From NCBI GenBank assembly GCA_018716485.1, contig DVJY01000003.1, positions 1-58,446 on the forward strand: 58,446 nucleotides of DNA, given 5' to 3'. The notes under the pieces were generated by a model, which searched no databases, was not told where the DNA came from, and worked only from the letters and a program-made list of their open reading frames with translations. Each line of letters opens with the position of its first letter. Positions within the stretch are counted from its first letter, which is position 1. The translations under genes and the position numbers were made by a program. Origin of the DNA: Candidatus Scybalocola faecipullorum (GTDB lineage Bacteria; Bacillota; Clostridia; Lachnospirales; Lachnospiraceae). Of the stretch, positions 16,581 to 25,985 are shown in pieces.

Positions 16581-18499
16581 TGAGAGACTTTTTGCCTGTG
16601 AGCAGACAGGATATGGAAAACCGCGGTTGGGAGGCCGTGGATTTTGTATACATTTCCGGGGATGCCTATGTGGATCATCCGTCTTTCGGCCATGCGATTA
16701 TTACCCGTGTGCTGGAGGCAAATGGCTATAAAGTCGGCATCATTGCGCAGCCGGACTGGCGCAATAAAGAAAGCGTCTGTGTCTTTGGTCGTCCGAGACT
16801 TGGTTTTTTAGTCAGCAGCGGCAACATGGATTCAATGGTCAATCATTATACAGTGGCTAAAAAACGGCGCCATGAAGATGCTTACACACCGGGCGGCGTT
16901 TACGGCAAACGTCCGGATTATGCGGTCGTTGTTTACGGAAATCTTATACGGCAGGCTTACAAGCATGTGCCGATTATTATCGGGGGCATTGAAGCAAGTT
17001 TAAGACGGCTGGGACATTATGATTATTGGAGCGACCGCATGAAACACTCCGTTCTTTTAGACAGCGGCGCCGATCTGCTGCTGTATGGCATGGGCGAGCG
17101 TTCCGTCGTAGAGGTGGCAGACGCACTCAATGCGGGCATTGATATTAAAGATATTACATTTGTCAACGGCAGTGTCTATAAGACTAAAAGTTTGGAAAAC
17201 GTTTATGATTATCAGATGCTTCCGTCCTATGACGAAATTGAAGCGGATAAAAAGACATATGCCAAAAGTTTTTATATCCAGTACACAAACACAGATCCGT
17301 TTTCAGGAAAACGGCTTGTGGAAAAGTATAACGATCATGAATACGTTGTTCAAAATCCGGCGGCGATGCCGCTGTCACAGGCCGAAATGGATCGGGTGTA
17401 TGCTTTGAATTATATGCGTACATGGCATCCGATGTATGACGCGGCAGGCGGCGTTCCGGCTATCAAAGAAGTGAAATTCAGCCTTGTCAGCAACAGGGGG
17501 TGCTTTGGCGGCTGCAGTTTCTGCGCATTAACATTTCATCAGGGAAGGATTATCCAGACGCGCAGCCACGAATCACTGATCACAGAGGCAGAAAGTTTTC
17601 AGTGGGATCCGGATTTTAAAGGATACATTCATGACGTCGGCGGGCCGACGGCCAATTTCAGGCAGCCGTCCTGCGATAAACAGCTTAAATACGGCGTCTG
17701 CCCGAATAAGCAGTGTCTGTTTCCAAAGCCGTGCGCCAATTTAAAAGCGGATCACACAGATTATTTGAAACTGCTGAGAAAATTGAGAGCGCTGCCGAAA
17801 GTCAAAAAAGTATTTATCCGTTCAGGCATACGGTTTGATTATGTGATGGCCGATGCTGATGACACATTTATGAAGGAACTGTGTGAATACCATGTATCCG
17901 GACAGCTTAAAGTGGCGCCGGAGCATGTGGCCGACAAAGTGCTTGAAAAAATGGGCAAGCCATCAAACAGTGTTTATCAAAAGTTTGTCAAAAAATATAA
18001 ACAGATCAATGAACAGTTGGGCAAGAAGCAGTATCTTGTACCGTATCTTATGTCTTCCCATCCGGGTTCGACGATGAAAGAGGCGGTTGCTTTGGCTGAG
18101 TATCTTCGGGATCTCGGGTATATGCCGGAGCAAGTTCAGGATTTCTATCCGACGCCGTCCACATTGTCCACATGCATGTATTATACCGGATATGATCCGC
18201 GGACTATGGAAAAGGTTTATGTGCCTAAAGACCCGAAAGAAAAAGCGATGCAGCGGGCGCTCATTCAGTACAGAAATCCTAAAAACTATGAGCTTGTTGT
18301 GGCGGCTCTTGAAAAAGCGGGAAGGACAGACTTGATCGGTTATGACAAACACTGTCTTATCCGGCCGGCATATAAAGACAGAGACAAGTACGGGATAACG
18401 AAAAACATGCCGTACAAAAGCCATAGCGGCGCCGGCAAAGGCCGCAGCCGTCCGGCAAAGAAGAAAACAATCAGAAATGTGCATAAAAAAAAGGGATGA
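16580..18499 (+). CDS. YgiQ family radical SAM protein
   Basis: 639 residues. A characteristic N-terminal domain ([19 protein letters not shown]) precedes the radical SAM core, whose [4Fe-4S] cluster ligands are Cys308, Cys312 and Cys315 in [11 protein letters not shown] second cysteine-rich patch follows ([21 protein letters not shown]), the extra YgiQ domain. A basic C-terminal tail (about the last 30 residues, rich in Lys and Arg) suggests nucleic-acid or ribosome contact. The reaction of this family is not known. ATG 16580 follows an AGGGAG site. Cluster neighbours are RNA-modification genes, so an RNA target is a reasonable guess only. Confidence 0.92.
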   Translation: MRDFLPVSRQDMENRGWEAVDFVYISGDAYVDHPSFGHAIITRVLEANGYKVGIIAQPDWRNKESVCVFGRPRLGFLVSSGNMDSMVNHYTVAKKRRHEDAYTPGGVYGKRPDYAVVVYGNLIRQAYKHVPIIIGGIEASLRRLGHYDYWSDRMKHSVLLDSGADLLLYGMGERSVVEVADALNAGIDIKDITFVNGSVYKTKSLENVYDYQMLPSYDEIEADKKTYAKSFYIQYTNTDPFSGKRLVEKYNDHEYVVQNPAAMPLSQAEMDRVYALNYMRTWHPMYDAAGGVPAIKEVKFSLVSNRGCFGGCSFCALTFHQGRIIQTRSHESLITEAESFQWDPDFKGYIHDVGGPTANFRQPSCDKQLKYGVCPNKQCLFPKPCANLKADHTDYLKLLRKLRALPKVKKVFIRSGIRFDYVMADADDTFMKELCEYHVSGQLKVAPEHVADKVLEKMGKPSNSVYQKFVKKYKQINEQLGKKQYLVPYLMSSHPGSTMKEAVALAEYLRDLGYMPEQVQDFYPTPSTLSTCMYYTGYDPRTMEKVYVPKDPKEKAMQRALIQYRNPKNYELVVAALEKAGRTDLIGYDKHCLIRPAYKDRDKYGITKNMPYKSHSGAGKGRSRPAKKKTIRNVHKKKG

Positions 18500-18503
18500 T
18501 GAA

Positions 18504-19079
18504 ATGGCAGAAAAACATTTAAAGAAAGGAACTTACGGTTATATACGCGCGTATAAAAAATATCATCTCATTGTGTCGGTCCTGTGGGCATGCCTTGTGG
18601 CCGCCGTATTTACTGCGGGTGTGCTGATTTTTAAGACGCGGCTTAACTGGCTGACGCTGGCGGCGGCGCTGCTTTTGCTTCCGGCGGCCAAAGCGTGGAT
18701 CGCATCGATTGTTATGATCCCGTATAAAACAGATGAGCCGGAACATTTTGAAAAAATATCCGCAATGGTAAAAGATATGCCGGCGGAAGTATACTCGGAT
18801 CTTGTACTGACAAAATATGAAGGCGCGATGATGATATCTGTCCTTGTGCTTTATGATGATAATTTCTTTGCCTATGTTCCGAAACAGCGGAAAACGCCGG
18901 ATCAGATCAGGCAGTATTTGAATGAAATTATTAAAGAAGCAGGCGGCAGCTCAAAAGCGCTGGTTTACAATGATTTTAATAAATACGAAAAAGCAATCCA
19001 ACGATTAAGCAGACAGGAGAAAGTGACAGGCAAAAAGACAGCTGCCTTGAGAAAACAGTTGTTTGTGCCTGCTGTATAA
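18504..19079 (+). CDS. Conserved membrane protein, function unknown
   Basis: 191 residues with two adjacent membrane segments near the N-terminus (about 22-45 and 50-75) and a soluble C-terminal half of about 110 residues. The latter contains YSDLVLTKYEGAMMISVLVLYDDNFFAYVP and a basic tail. I do not recognise a named domain. AAGGGA at about 18491 fits ATG 18504. It sits between the YgiQ and RluA-like genes with 4-bp gaps on both sides, so it is an integral part of this operon. Confidence 0.7.
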   Translation: MAEKHLKKGTYGYIRAYKKYHLIVSVLWACLVAAVFTAGVLIFKTRLNWLTLAAALLLLPAAKAWIASIVMIPYKTDEPEHFEKISAMVKDMPAEVYSDLVLTKYEGAMMISVLVLYDDNFFAYVPKQRKTPDQIRQYLNEIIKEAGGSSKALVYNDFNKYEKAIQRLSRQEKVTGKKTAALRKQLFVPAV

Positions 19080-19083
19080 AAAG

Positions 19084-20061
19084 ATGCAGAAAAGAATTGT
19101 CACACCTAATGAAGCGGGGCAGCGTTTTTCAAAACTTCTTGAGAAGATGCTCAAAAATGCGCCCAAAGGCTTCATTTATAAAATGCTCAGAAAAAAGAAT
19201 ATTACATTAAACGGCAAGAAAGCGGACGGTACAGAAAAAACATCCGTAGGCGACGAAATCACATTGTGGCTTTCCGATGAGACCATTCAAAAGTTTGAGG
19301 GCGTCCATATTATTCAAAAAACATCGGATTATCCGGAGATTATTTATGAAGATGAACACGTACTTTTGATGAATAAACCGGCGGGCATTCTTTCACAGAA
19401 GGCACGCCCGGAGGATATATCTGTCAATGAACAGATGCTTGCTTATTTGATGGATACGGGAGTCATCACTGAGGAAACATTGAAAAGCTTTAAACCGTCT
19501 GTGGTCAACCGACTGGACAGAAATACAAGCGGACTGATTGCCGCAGGCAAAACATTGGCCGGGCTTCAGGCGCTGTCCGCGCTGTTTAAAGACCGGTCGC
19601 TGCATAAATATTATCTTTGCCTCGTCCGGGGCAGTTTATCTGAAAAAAGGTCTCTGGAAGGCTATTTGAAAAAAGATGAGCGGACGAATAAAGTGCGTCT
19701 GGTCGGCGAGAAGACAGCTTCCGGGGATTATATCCATACAGTTTATGAGCCGGTGGCGGGCAATGGCGACATGACACTTTTAAAAGTGCTGCTTGTCACG
19801 GGACGTACCCATCAGATCAGGGTGCATCTTGCCTCAGACGGACATCCGATCGCCGGCGATTATAAATACGGAGACAGAGAATGGAATGACCGTCTCAAAG
19901 CCAGATATCATCTGAAATATCAGCTGCTGCATGCAGCGGTTTTGAAAATGCCAAAGACTGCCGGCGCGCTGGCATCTTTGTCGGAAAAGACAGTAACAGC
20001 GCCGCTGCCGGCTTTGTTTGAACACATATTATCTGAAGAACATATAAAGCGGGGCATGTAG
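19084..20061 (+). CDS. RluA-family 23S rRNA pseudouridine synthase (RluC/RluD-like)
   Basis: 325 residues. An N-terminal S4-like RNA-binding domain (QRFSKLLEKMLKNAP to ITLNGKKADGTEKTSVGDEI) is followed by the catalytic domain with LLMNKPAGILSQK and the active-site Asp in VVNRLDRNTSGL. The late motif VTGRTHQIRVHLASDGHPIAGDYKYG is fully RluA-type. Target uridines are not predictable from this alone. An in-frame upstream GTG (19063) lies inside the preceding gene, so ATG 19084 is preferred. The recU gene begins at the base after the stop codon. Confidence 0.93.
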   Translation: MQKRIVTPNEAGQRFSKLLEKMLKNAPKGFIYKMLRKKNITLNGKKADGTEKTSVGDEITLWLSDETIQKFEGVHIIQKTSDYPEIIYEDEHVLLMNKPAGILSQKARPEDISVNEQMLAYLMDTGVITEETLKSFKPSVVNRLDRNTSGLIAAGKTLAGLQALSALFKDRSLHKYYLCLVRGSLSEKRSLEGYLKKDERTNKVRLVGEKTASGDYIHTVYEPVAGNGDMTLLKVLLVTGRTHQIRVHLASDGHPIAGDYKYGDREWNDRLKARYHLKYQLLHAAVLKMPKTAGALASLSEKTVTAPLPALFEHILSEEHIKRGM

Positions 20062-20616
20062 ATGGCGACATGGAATTCAAGAGGACTCAGGGGATCTTCG
20101 CTGGAAGAATTAATTAATTTAACGAATGAGAAATATCGTGCCGGTAAAATTGCGCTTATTCAAAAAATACCGACGCCGATTAAGCCAGTACGTATGGATA
20201 CTGCTCACCGTCAGATTACGCTGGCTTATTTTGAACAGCGCAGTACCGTCGATTATATCGGCGCTGTTCAGGGAATTCCGGTCTGTTTTGATGCCAAAGA
20301 ATGTCAGACACAGACTTTTCCGATACAAAATATTCATGAACATCAGATTGTTTTTATGGAGGATTTTGAACGTCAGGGCGGTATTGCTTTTTTGATTATC
20401 CATTTTACAGGTGAAAACAGATATTTTTATCTGCGGTTTGAAAAACTGGTGTCATTTTGGAACCGTTCAAAAACAGGACATCGGAAAAGCTTTAAAATGT
20501 CAGAGATGGAACCGGAGTTTGAGATAGACAATACCGGCATCTGTCTGCATTATCTTGAGGCGCTGCAAAAAGATCTGGATCTTCGGGCATGTATGGAGGA
20601 AGAAAAGAAATCTTGA
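20062..20616 (+). CDS. recU: Holliday junction resolvase RecU
   Basis: 184 residues. Firmicute recombination nuclease that cuts four-way DNA junctions. The family core is intact: RGSSLEELINLTNEKYR, PTPIKPV, the metal-site region STVDYIGAVQGIPVCFDAKEC, FPIQNIHEHQI and QGGIAFLIIHFT. The acidic metal ligands fall in DYIG and FDAKE. In many Firmicutes recU is paired with a penicillin-binding protein gene; here it closes an RNA/DNA maintenance operon instead. The TGA stop codon lies inside the -35 box of the his-operon promoter. Confidence 0.93.
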   Translation: MATWNSRGLRGSSLEELINLTNEKYRAGKIALIQKIPTPIKPVRMDTAHRQITLAYFEQRSTVDYIGAVQGIPVCFDAKECQTQTFPIQNIHEHQIVFMEDFERQGGIAFLIIHFTGENRYFYLRFEKLVSFWNRSKTGHRKSFKMSEMEPEFEIDNTGICLHYLEALQKDLDLRACMEEEKKS

Positions 20617-20641
20617 CAAATAAGGAACGGTTTTATATAAT
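20613..20641 (+). promoter_or_regulatory. Strong sigma-A promoter of the his operon
   Basis: Perfect TTGACA (20613-20618), 17 bp, perfect TATAAT (20636-20641). The -35 box overlaps the recU stop codon (20614-20616), so there is no gap between the two operons. Confidence 0.9.
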
Positions 20642-20728
20642 AAATTGGCATTAGCTTAGTAACATGGTAGCAGACTAAAGCGTTGTCGGACGGCATCCAA
20701 TTTCTGCACCAGATCACGGGAGGATATA
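20642..20728 (+). promoter_or_regulatory. Structured leader of hisZ
   Basis: About 80 nt of leader. AAATTGG (20642-20648) can pair with CCAATTT (20697-20703), enclosing a second stem in which CTTAGT pairs with ACTAAAG (one bulge). No T-box signature, no run of His codons and no terminator hairpin are visible, so it is neither a T-box nor a classical attenuator. CGGGAGG before ATG 20729 is the ribosome site. Confidence 0.4.
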
Positions 20729-22009
20729 ATGACAGACAGATTACTTCATACACCGGAAGGTGTCAGAGATATTTACAATACAGAATGCGCCGGAAAAAGT
20801 GCTTTGGAGGCAAAGCTGAAATCAAGGCTTCTTTTATATGGCTACGAAGAAATACAGACGCCGTCGTTTGAATTTTTTGATATTTTTAATACGGAGCGTG
20901 GAACGGTCAGTTCAAGAGAAATGTATAAATTTTTTGACCGGGAAGGCAATACGCTTGTATTAAGACCGGATATTACACCGTCGATCGCGCGGGCGGTATC
21001 CAAATATTATGCGCAGGAGTCTATGCCGATGCGATTTTGTTATCTGGGTCATACATTCCGCAATAATTCCAGTTATCAGGGCAGGCTTAAAGAAATCACC
21101 CAGCTGGGCGCCGAATTGATCGGCAGCAGTGATGCTCACGCCGATGCGGAAGTGATTGCGGTAGCTACAGAACTTCTCCTTTTGTCGGGACTGGAAAATT
21201 TTCAGGTGGATGTCGGTCAGGTCGGTTTTTTCAAAGCGCTTGTAGAAGAGGCGGGCATTGATAAAGAAACAGAAGAACGCCTGAGAGAACTTATAGAAAA
21301 TAAAAATTATTTCGGTATTGAAGATGTTGTTGAAAAATTGCCGGTACCTGAGGAAATCAAGCTTGTATTTATAAAGCTGCCTCAGTGGTTCGGAGGAACG
21401 GAAATGCTTGCTGAAGCCAAAAGACTGACTTATTCTTCAAAAGCGTTGGAAGCTCTTGAAAAACTGGAAAAAATATACGAAATTCTTCAGGCATACGGAC
21501 TTGAAAAATATGTGACCTTTGATCTTGGTATGTTGAGCGAGTACCATTATTATACGGGAACGATATTTAAAGGATATACATACGGCACCGGCGATGCGAT
21601 TTTAAAAGGCGGGCGTTATGACAGTCTGATCGGCCAATTCGGCAAAGAAGCGGCAAGTACCGGTTTCGCCATTGAAATCGATCGTCTGCTGACAGCACTG
21701 TCAAGACAAAAGATTGATGTGGCGCTGCCGAAAAATTCAGTACTTGTGCTTTATCCTCAGGCGTATATTAAAGAGGCGATTGAACTTTCAAAATGTTTCA
21801 GAGCCCATCAAAGAGCCGCAGCGATGCTTGCTCAGGAAGAAGGCGAGCCAATTGGCAGTTATATGGCGTATTGCAGCAGGCATCAGCTGTATGCGATCTG
21901 CCGTCTGATCGATGATGTCCAGGCGGAGATCATCGATGTAAAAACAGGAACGCCGCAGCGCATGCTGATCAAAGAACTGAAAGAGGAGGCGGCATCATGG
22001 AATATTTAA
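20729..22009 (+). CDS. hisZ: ATP phosphoribosyltransferase regulatory subunit
   Basis: 426 residues, related to histidyl-tRNA synthetase but without tRNA charging. It partners short HisG and allows histidine feedback inhibition. HisRS-like parts are easy to see: [44 protein letters not shown], and [20 protein letters not shown] near the C-terminal side. The anticodon-binding domain of a real synthetase is replaced by a shorter tail. The next gene is the short form of hisG, which confirms the assignment. The two overlap by 13 bases. Confidence 0.95.
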   Translation: MTDRLLHTPEGVRDIYNTECAGKSALEAKLKSRLLLYGYEEIQTPSFEFFDIFNTERGTVSSREMYKFFDREGNTLVLRPDITPSIARAVSKYYAQESMPMRFCYLGHTFRNNSSYQGRLKEITQLGAELIGSSDAHADAEVIAVATELLLLSGLENFQVDVGQVGFFKALVEEAGIDKETEERLRELIENKNYFGIEDVVEKLPVPEEIKLVFIKLPQWFGGTEMLAEAKRLTYSSKALEALEKLEKIYEILQAYGLEKYVTFDLGMLSEYHYYTGTIFKGYTYGTGDAILKGGRYDSLIGQFGKEAASTGFAIEIDRLLTALSRQKIDVALPKNSVLVLYPQAYIKEAIELSKCFRAHQRAAAMLAQEEGEPIGSYMAYCSRHQLYAICRLIDDVQAEIIDVKTGTPQRMLIKELKEEAASWNI

Positions 22010-22635
22010 CATTTGCGCTGGCCAAAGGCCGTCTGGCGGATCAAACGCTGGAATTATTTGAAAAAATCGGCATTACGATGGCTGAAATGAAAGATAAAAA
22101 GACACGAAAACTGATTTTTTCCAATGAAGAACTTAAAATAAAAATGTTCCTTTCAAAAGCCTCCGATGTGCCGACCTATGTAGAATACGGCGCCGCTGAT
22201 ATCGGTGTGGTCGGAAGAGATACAATTTTGGAGGAAGGCCGGCATCTTTACGAAGTGATGGATCTTGGTTTTGGCAAGTGCCGTATGTGTGTGTGCGGTC
22301 CGGCATCGGCCAAAGAACTTTTGAAGCATCAGGAACTGATCCGCGTCGCTTCCAAATATCCGAATATTGCAAAAGATTATTTCTATAATAAGAAACATCA
22401 GACTGTAGAGATTATAAAGCTTAACGGTTCGGTGGAACTGGCGCCGATTGTCGGCTTGTCAGAAGTCATCGTTGATATTGTGGAGACCGGGACGACGCTA
22501 AAAGAAAACGGACTGGAAGTGCTGGAAGAGATATGCCCGCTTTCAGCGAGAGTCGTTGTCAATCAAGTCAGTATGAAGATGGAAAATGAGCGGATTAACC
22601 GTCTGTTATATGATATAAAAAATACACTTAAATAG
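21997..22635 (+). CDS. hisG: ATP phosphoribosyltransferase, short form catalytic subunit
   Basis: 212 residues. It catalyses the first step of histidine synthesis, joining ATP and PRPP. The short form lacks the C-terminal ACT-like regulatory domain and needs HisZ, encoded just before. Motifs: [37 protein letters not shown], and the PRPP loop [16 protein letters not shown]. The start codon ATG 21997 lies 13 bases inside hisZ, with GAGGAGG just upstream. hisD follows after 17 bp. Confidence 0.96.
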   Translation: MEYLTFALAKGRLADQTLELFEKIGITMAEMKDKKTRKLIFSNEELKIKMFLSKASDVPTYVEYGAADIGVVGRDTILEEGRHLYEVMDLGFGKCRMCVCGPASAKELLKHQELIRVASKYPNIAKDYFYNKKHQTVEIIKLNGSVELAPIVGLSEVIVDIVETGTTLKENGLEVLEEICPLSARVVVNQVSMKMENERINRLLYDIKNTLK

Positions 22636-22652
22636 ATTCAGGAGGAAAAATG

Positions 22653-23951
22653 ATGAGAATTTGCCGTGTAGATAAAGAAAATATCTCAAATATTCTTGAA
22701 AATCTTTTAAAGCGCAGCCCGAATCAGTACGGAAGCTATCAGTCAGCTGTTGATGAAATTGTTGCTGATGTGCGAGAAAACGGCGATGCCGCGCTGTTCG
22801 CATATGCGAAGAAATTCGATAAGGCGGATCTGACGGCGGACAATTTGTGCGTTACAGAGGAAGAAATTAAAGAAGCCTATGATGCGGTCGACCCGTCGCT
22901 GGTGGAAGTTATCCGCCGGGCAGGCGCCAATATCCGCGCTTACCATGAAAGACAGAAACGCAATAGCTGGTTTGAAAGCCAGCCAAACGGGATTATTCTG
23001 GGACAGAAAGTGACGGCTCTTGCAAGCGTAGGTATTTATGTGCCGGGCGGCAAAGCTTCCTATCCGTCTACTGTGCTGATGAATACGCTGCCTGCGAAAG
23101 TTGCCGGTGTCGGAGAAATCGTGATGGCGACACCGGCAGGCGCTGACGGCAAAGTCAATCCGGTAACGCTTGTCGCTGCTCATGAAGCCGGTGCGGATAT
23201 TATTTATAAAGTGGGCGGCGCTCAGGCAGTCGCAGCGATGGCTTATGGGACGGAATCCGTAAAAAAAGTCGATAAAATTGTCGGACCGGGCAATATTTAT
23301 GTGGCGCTGGCAAAGAAATCTGTGTACGGTCATGTCAGTATTGATTCTATCGCCGGACCGAGTGAAATTCTCGTGCTTGCCGATGAAACGGCCAACCCGA
23401 GATTTGTCGCTGCAGATCTGCTGTCACAGGCAGAACATGACGAACTGGCATCGGCCATTCTTGTGACGACCAGCGAAAACTTGGCAAAAGCAGTATCTGA
23501 GGAAATCGATGAATTTACGAAGACATTGTCCAGACGAGAGATTATCTGCAAGTCTCTGGAAAATTACGGCTATATTCTTATTGCAGAAAATATGGATGAA
23601 GCAGTGGATATTGCCAATGAAATTGCTTCGGAGCATCTTGAGATTGTAACGGCAGATCCATTTGAAGTGATGACAAAGGTTAAAAATGCAGGCGCAATCT
23701 TTATTGGCGAGTATTCCAGCGAACCTTTGGGTGACTATTTCGCAGGACCGAACCATGTGCTTCCCACAAACGGCACGGCAAAATTTTTCTCACCGCTTGG
23801 CGTGGATGATTATATTAAAAAGTCCAGCATTATTTATTATTCCAAAGAGGCGCTGGCGCCGGTAAAAGACGATATAATACGTTTCGCCGAGGCGGAATCT
23901 CTGACAGCACACGCCAATTCCATTAAAGTCAGATTTGAAAAAGGAGAATGA
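22653..23951 (+). CDS. hisD: Histidinol dehydrogenase
   Basis: 432 residues. It carries out the last two oxidation steps, from histidinol to histidine, with NAD+ and a bound Zn2+. Motifs: VGIYVPGGKASYPSTVLMN, GGAQAVAAMAYGTESV, KIVGPGNIYVALAKK, and the zinc/base region SIAGPSEILVLAD, DLLSQAEHD and the late AGPNHVLPT. ATG 22650 is also in frame, but GGAGG at 22641-22645 gives better spacing (7) to ATG 22653. The end overlaps the first possible hisB start as ATGA. Confidence 0.96.
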   Translation: MRICRVDKENISNILENLLKRSPNQYGSYQSAVDEIVADVRENGDAALFAYAKKFDKADLTADNLCVTEEEIKEAYDAVDPSLVEVIRRAGANIRAYHERQKRNSWFESQPNGIILGQKVTALASVGIYVPGGKASYPSTVLMNTLPAKVAGVGEIVMATPAGADGKVNPVTLVAAHEAGADIIYKVGGAQAVAAMAYGTESVKKVDKIVGPGNIYVALAKKSVYGHVSIDSIAGPSEILVLADETANPRFVAADLLSQAEHDELASAILVTTSENLAKAVSEEIDEFTKTLSRREIICKSLENYGYILIAENMDEAVDIANEIASEHLEIVTADPFEVMTKVKNAGAIFIGEYSSEPLGDYFAGPNHVLPTNGTAKFFSPLGVDDYIKKSSIIYYSKEALAPVKDDIIRFAEAESLTAHANSIKVRFEKGE

Positions 23952-23953
23952 CG

Positions 23954-24544
23954 ATGGCAGATCGGTACAGTGAAATACAAAGAAAAACGAGTGAAACAGA
24001 TATTACAATGAAACTCGGGATTGACGGCAGCGGCGCTGCGCATATTGACACAGGCATCGGATTTTTTGATCATATGCTCAACAGCTTTGCACGCCACGGT
24101 TTTTTTGATCTGGACGTGACTGTACGCGGTGATCTGCATGTGGACTGCCATCATACTATTGAAGATACGGGCATTGTGCTCGGTGATGCGATTAAAAAAG
24201 CACTGGGCGATAAAAAAGGTATTCGGCGTTACGGTTATTTTATACTGCCGATGGATGAGGCGCTTGCCATTGCGGCCATCGATTTGTCCGGCCGGCCTTA
24301 TCTTGTGTTTGACGCACAGTTTACGACAGAGCGCGTCGGAGACTTTGATACAGAAATGGTCAGAGAGTTTTTTTATGCCGTTTCCTACAGTGCGGGTATG
24401 AATCTGCACATTAAAGTCTTGTCAGGAACAAATAATCATCATATAATAGAATGTATATTTAAAGCATTTGCAAAAGCATTGGATATGGCGGCAGCGACAG
24501 ATCCAAGAATTGAAGATGTTTTGTCTACAAAAGGAACGCTGTAG
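23954..24544 (+). CDS. hisB: Imidazoleglycerol-phosphate dehydratase
   Basis: 196 residues, a monofunctional HisB without the phosphatase domain. It converts imidazole glycerol phosphate to imidazole acetol phosphate using Mn2+. Metal ligands are in the repeated His motifs: GIGFFDHMLNSFARHG, DCHHTIEDTGIVLG, and the second-half copy NNHHIIECIFKAFAKAL. AAGGAG (23941-23946) fits ATG 23954 best; ATG 23948, overlapping hisD, is the alternative. hisIE follows after 40 bp. The histidinol-phosphate phosphatase gene is not in the window. Confidence 0.95.
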   Translation: MADRYSEIQRKTSETDITMKLGIDGSGAAHIDTGIGFFDHMLNSFARHGFFDLDVTVRGDLHVDCHHTIEDTGIVLGDAIKKALGDKKGIRRYGYFILPMDEALAIAAIDLSGRPYLVFDAQFTTERVGDFDTEMVREFFYAVSYSAGMNLHIKVLSGTNNHHIIECIFKAFAKALDMAAATDPRIEDVLSTKGTL

Positions 24545-24584
24545 TATGCTGATAGAAACATAGGATAAGAAAGGATTGCGGAAA

Positions 24585-25865
24585 ATGGAAAATAAGCAGA
24601 TTATCCCAGTGATGTTGTTGGAAGATGGACGTGCCGGCGAATGGCATATTGAGGATCCGATCGAAGCGGCACTGTATATGGACAAATGCCACGCAGATGG
24701 TGTCCTGATCCGGGACATGACGACAAAAGACCATCATCAGGAAGAAAAGCTGATTAAGTTGGTCAAGAACATTTCAGGACAGGCAGATATTCCTCTCTAC
24801 GTGAACGCGGCTTATACGAGATTTGAAAATGTCAAAAAAATCATCTATGCAGGCGCGGCAAAGGCAGTCATTACATACAAGAAAGAGGAAGACATTTATG
24901 TGATCAAGGAAGCGGCAGATCGTTTCCACGATCAGGTTGCCGTATATCTTGAAGATCAGATTGCTGAGAGTCTGGAACTTTTCGGAGTACTGGCAGAGCT
25001 TGGTATCCGTTACTTATTTATTGAAAGAGATGTCATTAAAGATTTCAGTACGGCGATGGATTTTTATGACTTTGATGTGATGGCTGTTGCGGCATATTCA
25101 GACGAGGAGGATATGCGTCAGGCGCTGCTGCGGCCGAGAGTTTCAGGTGCGGCAGATCAGACGCTGATTCCGGGCGGTATGGATGTGATGGATCTGAAAG
25201 CTTATATGGTGGGCAAAGGCGTCAAAGTGAATGTATTTAAAAGTGCCGTGCCTTTCTCCCAATTTCAGTTAAACAGTGACGGACTGATACCGGTTGTTGT
25301 CCAGGATTATAAGACAGATCAGGTGCTGATGGTCGCTTATATGAATGAAGAAGCATACAATGAAACGCTGCGCAGCGGCCGCATGACCTATTTCAGCCGA
25401 AGCCGTCAGCAGCTCTGGAAAAAAGGGGAGACGAGCGGACATTATCAATATATAAAAGCGATGGATATCGATTGTGACATGGATACAATTCTTGCCAGAG
25501 TAGCGCAGGTGGGATCGGCCTGTCATACAGGCAATACAAGCTGCTTCTATACCAACCTTGTAGCAAAAACATATGATGAGACCAATCCGCTGACGATTCT
25601 GGAAGAAGTCATGTCTACTATTTTGGACAGAAAGGAACATCCGAGAGAAGGCTCCTACACAAACTATCTGTTTGAGCAGGGTATTGACAAAATTCTTAAA
25701 AAAGTGGGCGAGGAAGCGACAGAAATCATTATCGCAGCCAAAAACCCGGATCCGGATGAAATTAAATACGAAATTACAGATTTCCTTTACCATGTGATGG
25801 TGCTTATGGCACAAAAGGATGTTTCGTGGAAAGAAATCATGGATGAGATGGCAGCAAGACACTGA
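24585..25865 (+). CDS. hisI: HisIE bifunctional enzyme with an N-terminal degenerate HisF/HisA-like barrel
   Basis: 426 residues in three parts. Residues about 6-218 align along their whole length with the HisF/HisA barrel ([66 protein letters not shown]). The first catalytic Asp is Leu11, the second position reads YLED (121-124), and the phosphate-gripping GGG and SGG loops read NAAY (74-77) and AAY (169-171), so this part looks catalytically dead. Residues about 225-330 are HisI (phosphoribosyl-AMP cyclohydrolase) with metal ligands in DCDMD (296-300), Cys313 and Cys320. Residues about 335-426 are HisE (phosphoribosyl-ATP pyrophosphatase) with [23 protein letters not shown] supports ATG 24585. 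hisA, hisF and hisH are absent from the cluster. Confidence 0.93.
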   Translation: MENKQIIPVMLLEDGRAGEWHIEDPIEAALYMDKCHADGVLIRDMTTKDHHQEEKLIKLVKNISGQADIPLYVNAAYTRFENVKKIIYAGAAKAVITYKKEEDIYVIKEAADRFHDQVAVYLEDQIAESLELFGVLAELGIRYLFIERDVIKDFSTAMDFYDFDVMAVAAYSDEEDMRQALLRPRVSGAADQTLIPGGMDVMDLKAYMVGKGVKVNVFKSAVPFSQFQLNSDGLIPVVVQDYKTDQVLMVAYMNEEAYNETLRSGRMTYFSRSRQQLWKKGETSGHYQYIKAMDIDCDMDTILARVAQVGSACHTGNTSCFYTNLVAKTYDETNPLTILEEVMSTILDRKEHPREGSYTNYLFEQGIDKILKKVGEEATEIIIAAKNPDPDEIKYEITDFLYHVMVLMAQKDVSWKEIMDEMAARH

Positions 25866-25890
25866 TATAAAATTTTGCCCGGACGCCGAA

Positions 25891-25919
25891 TTGACAAAAT
25901 GAATGATTGAATTTATAAT
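25891..25919 (+). promoter_or_regulatory. Strong sigma-A promoter of alaS
   Basis: Perfect TTGACA (25891-25896), 17 bp, perfect TATAAT (25914-25919). Transcription should start at about 25926, inside the left arm of the hairpin at 25921. Confidence 0.88.
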
Positions 25920-25920
25920 A

Positions 25921-25955
25921 GACTAGCATATGTTCGCACATATGCTGGTCTTTTT
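25921..25955 (+). terminator. his operon terminator overlapping the alaS start site
   Basis: GACTAGCATATGT (25921-25933), TCGC, ACATATGCTGGTC (25938-25950) form a 13-bp stem with one G-T pair, followed by TTTTT. It ends read-through transcripts from the his operon. An alaS transcript starting at about 25926 lacks part of the left arm and should escape. Confidence 0.85.
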
Positions 25956-25985
25956 GTATATATATCACATATGGGAGGCAATAAC

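Noticed and set aside
25920-25985. T-box or other amino-acid riboswitch before alaS
   Set aside because: The leader after the start site is only about 60 nt and lacks the T-box sequence and specifier loop; the hairpin is better explained as the his-operon terminator.
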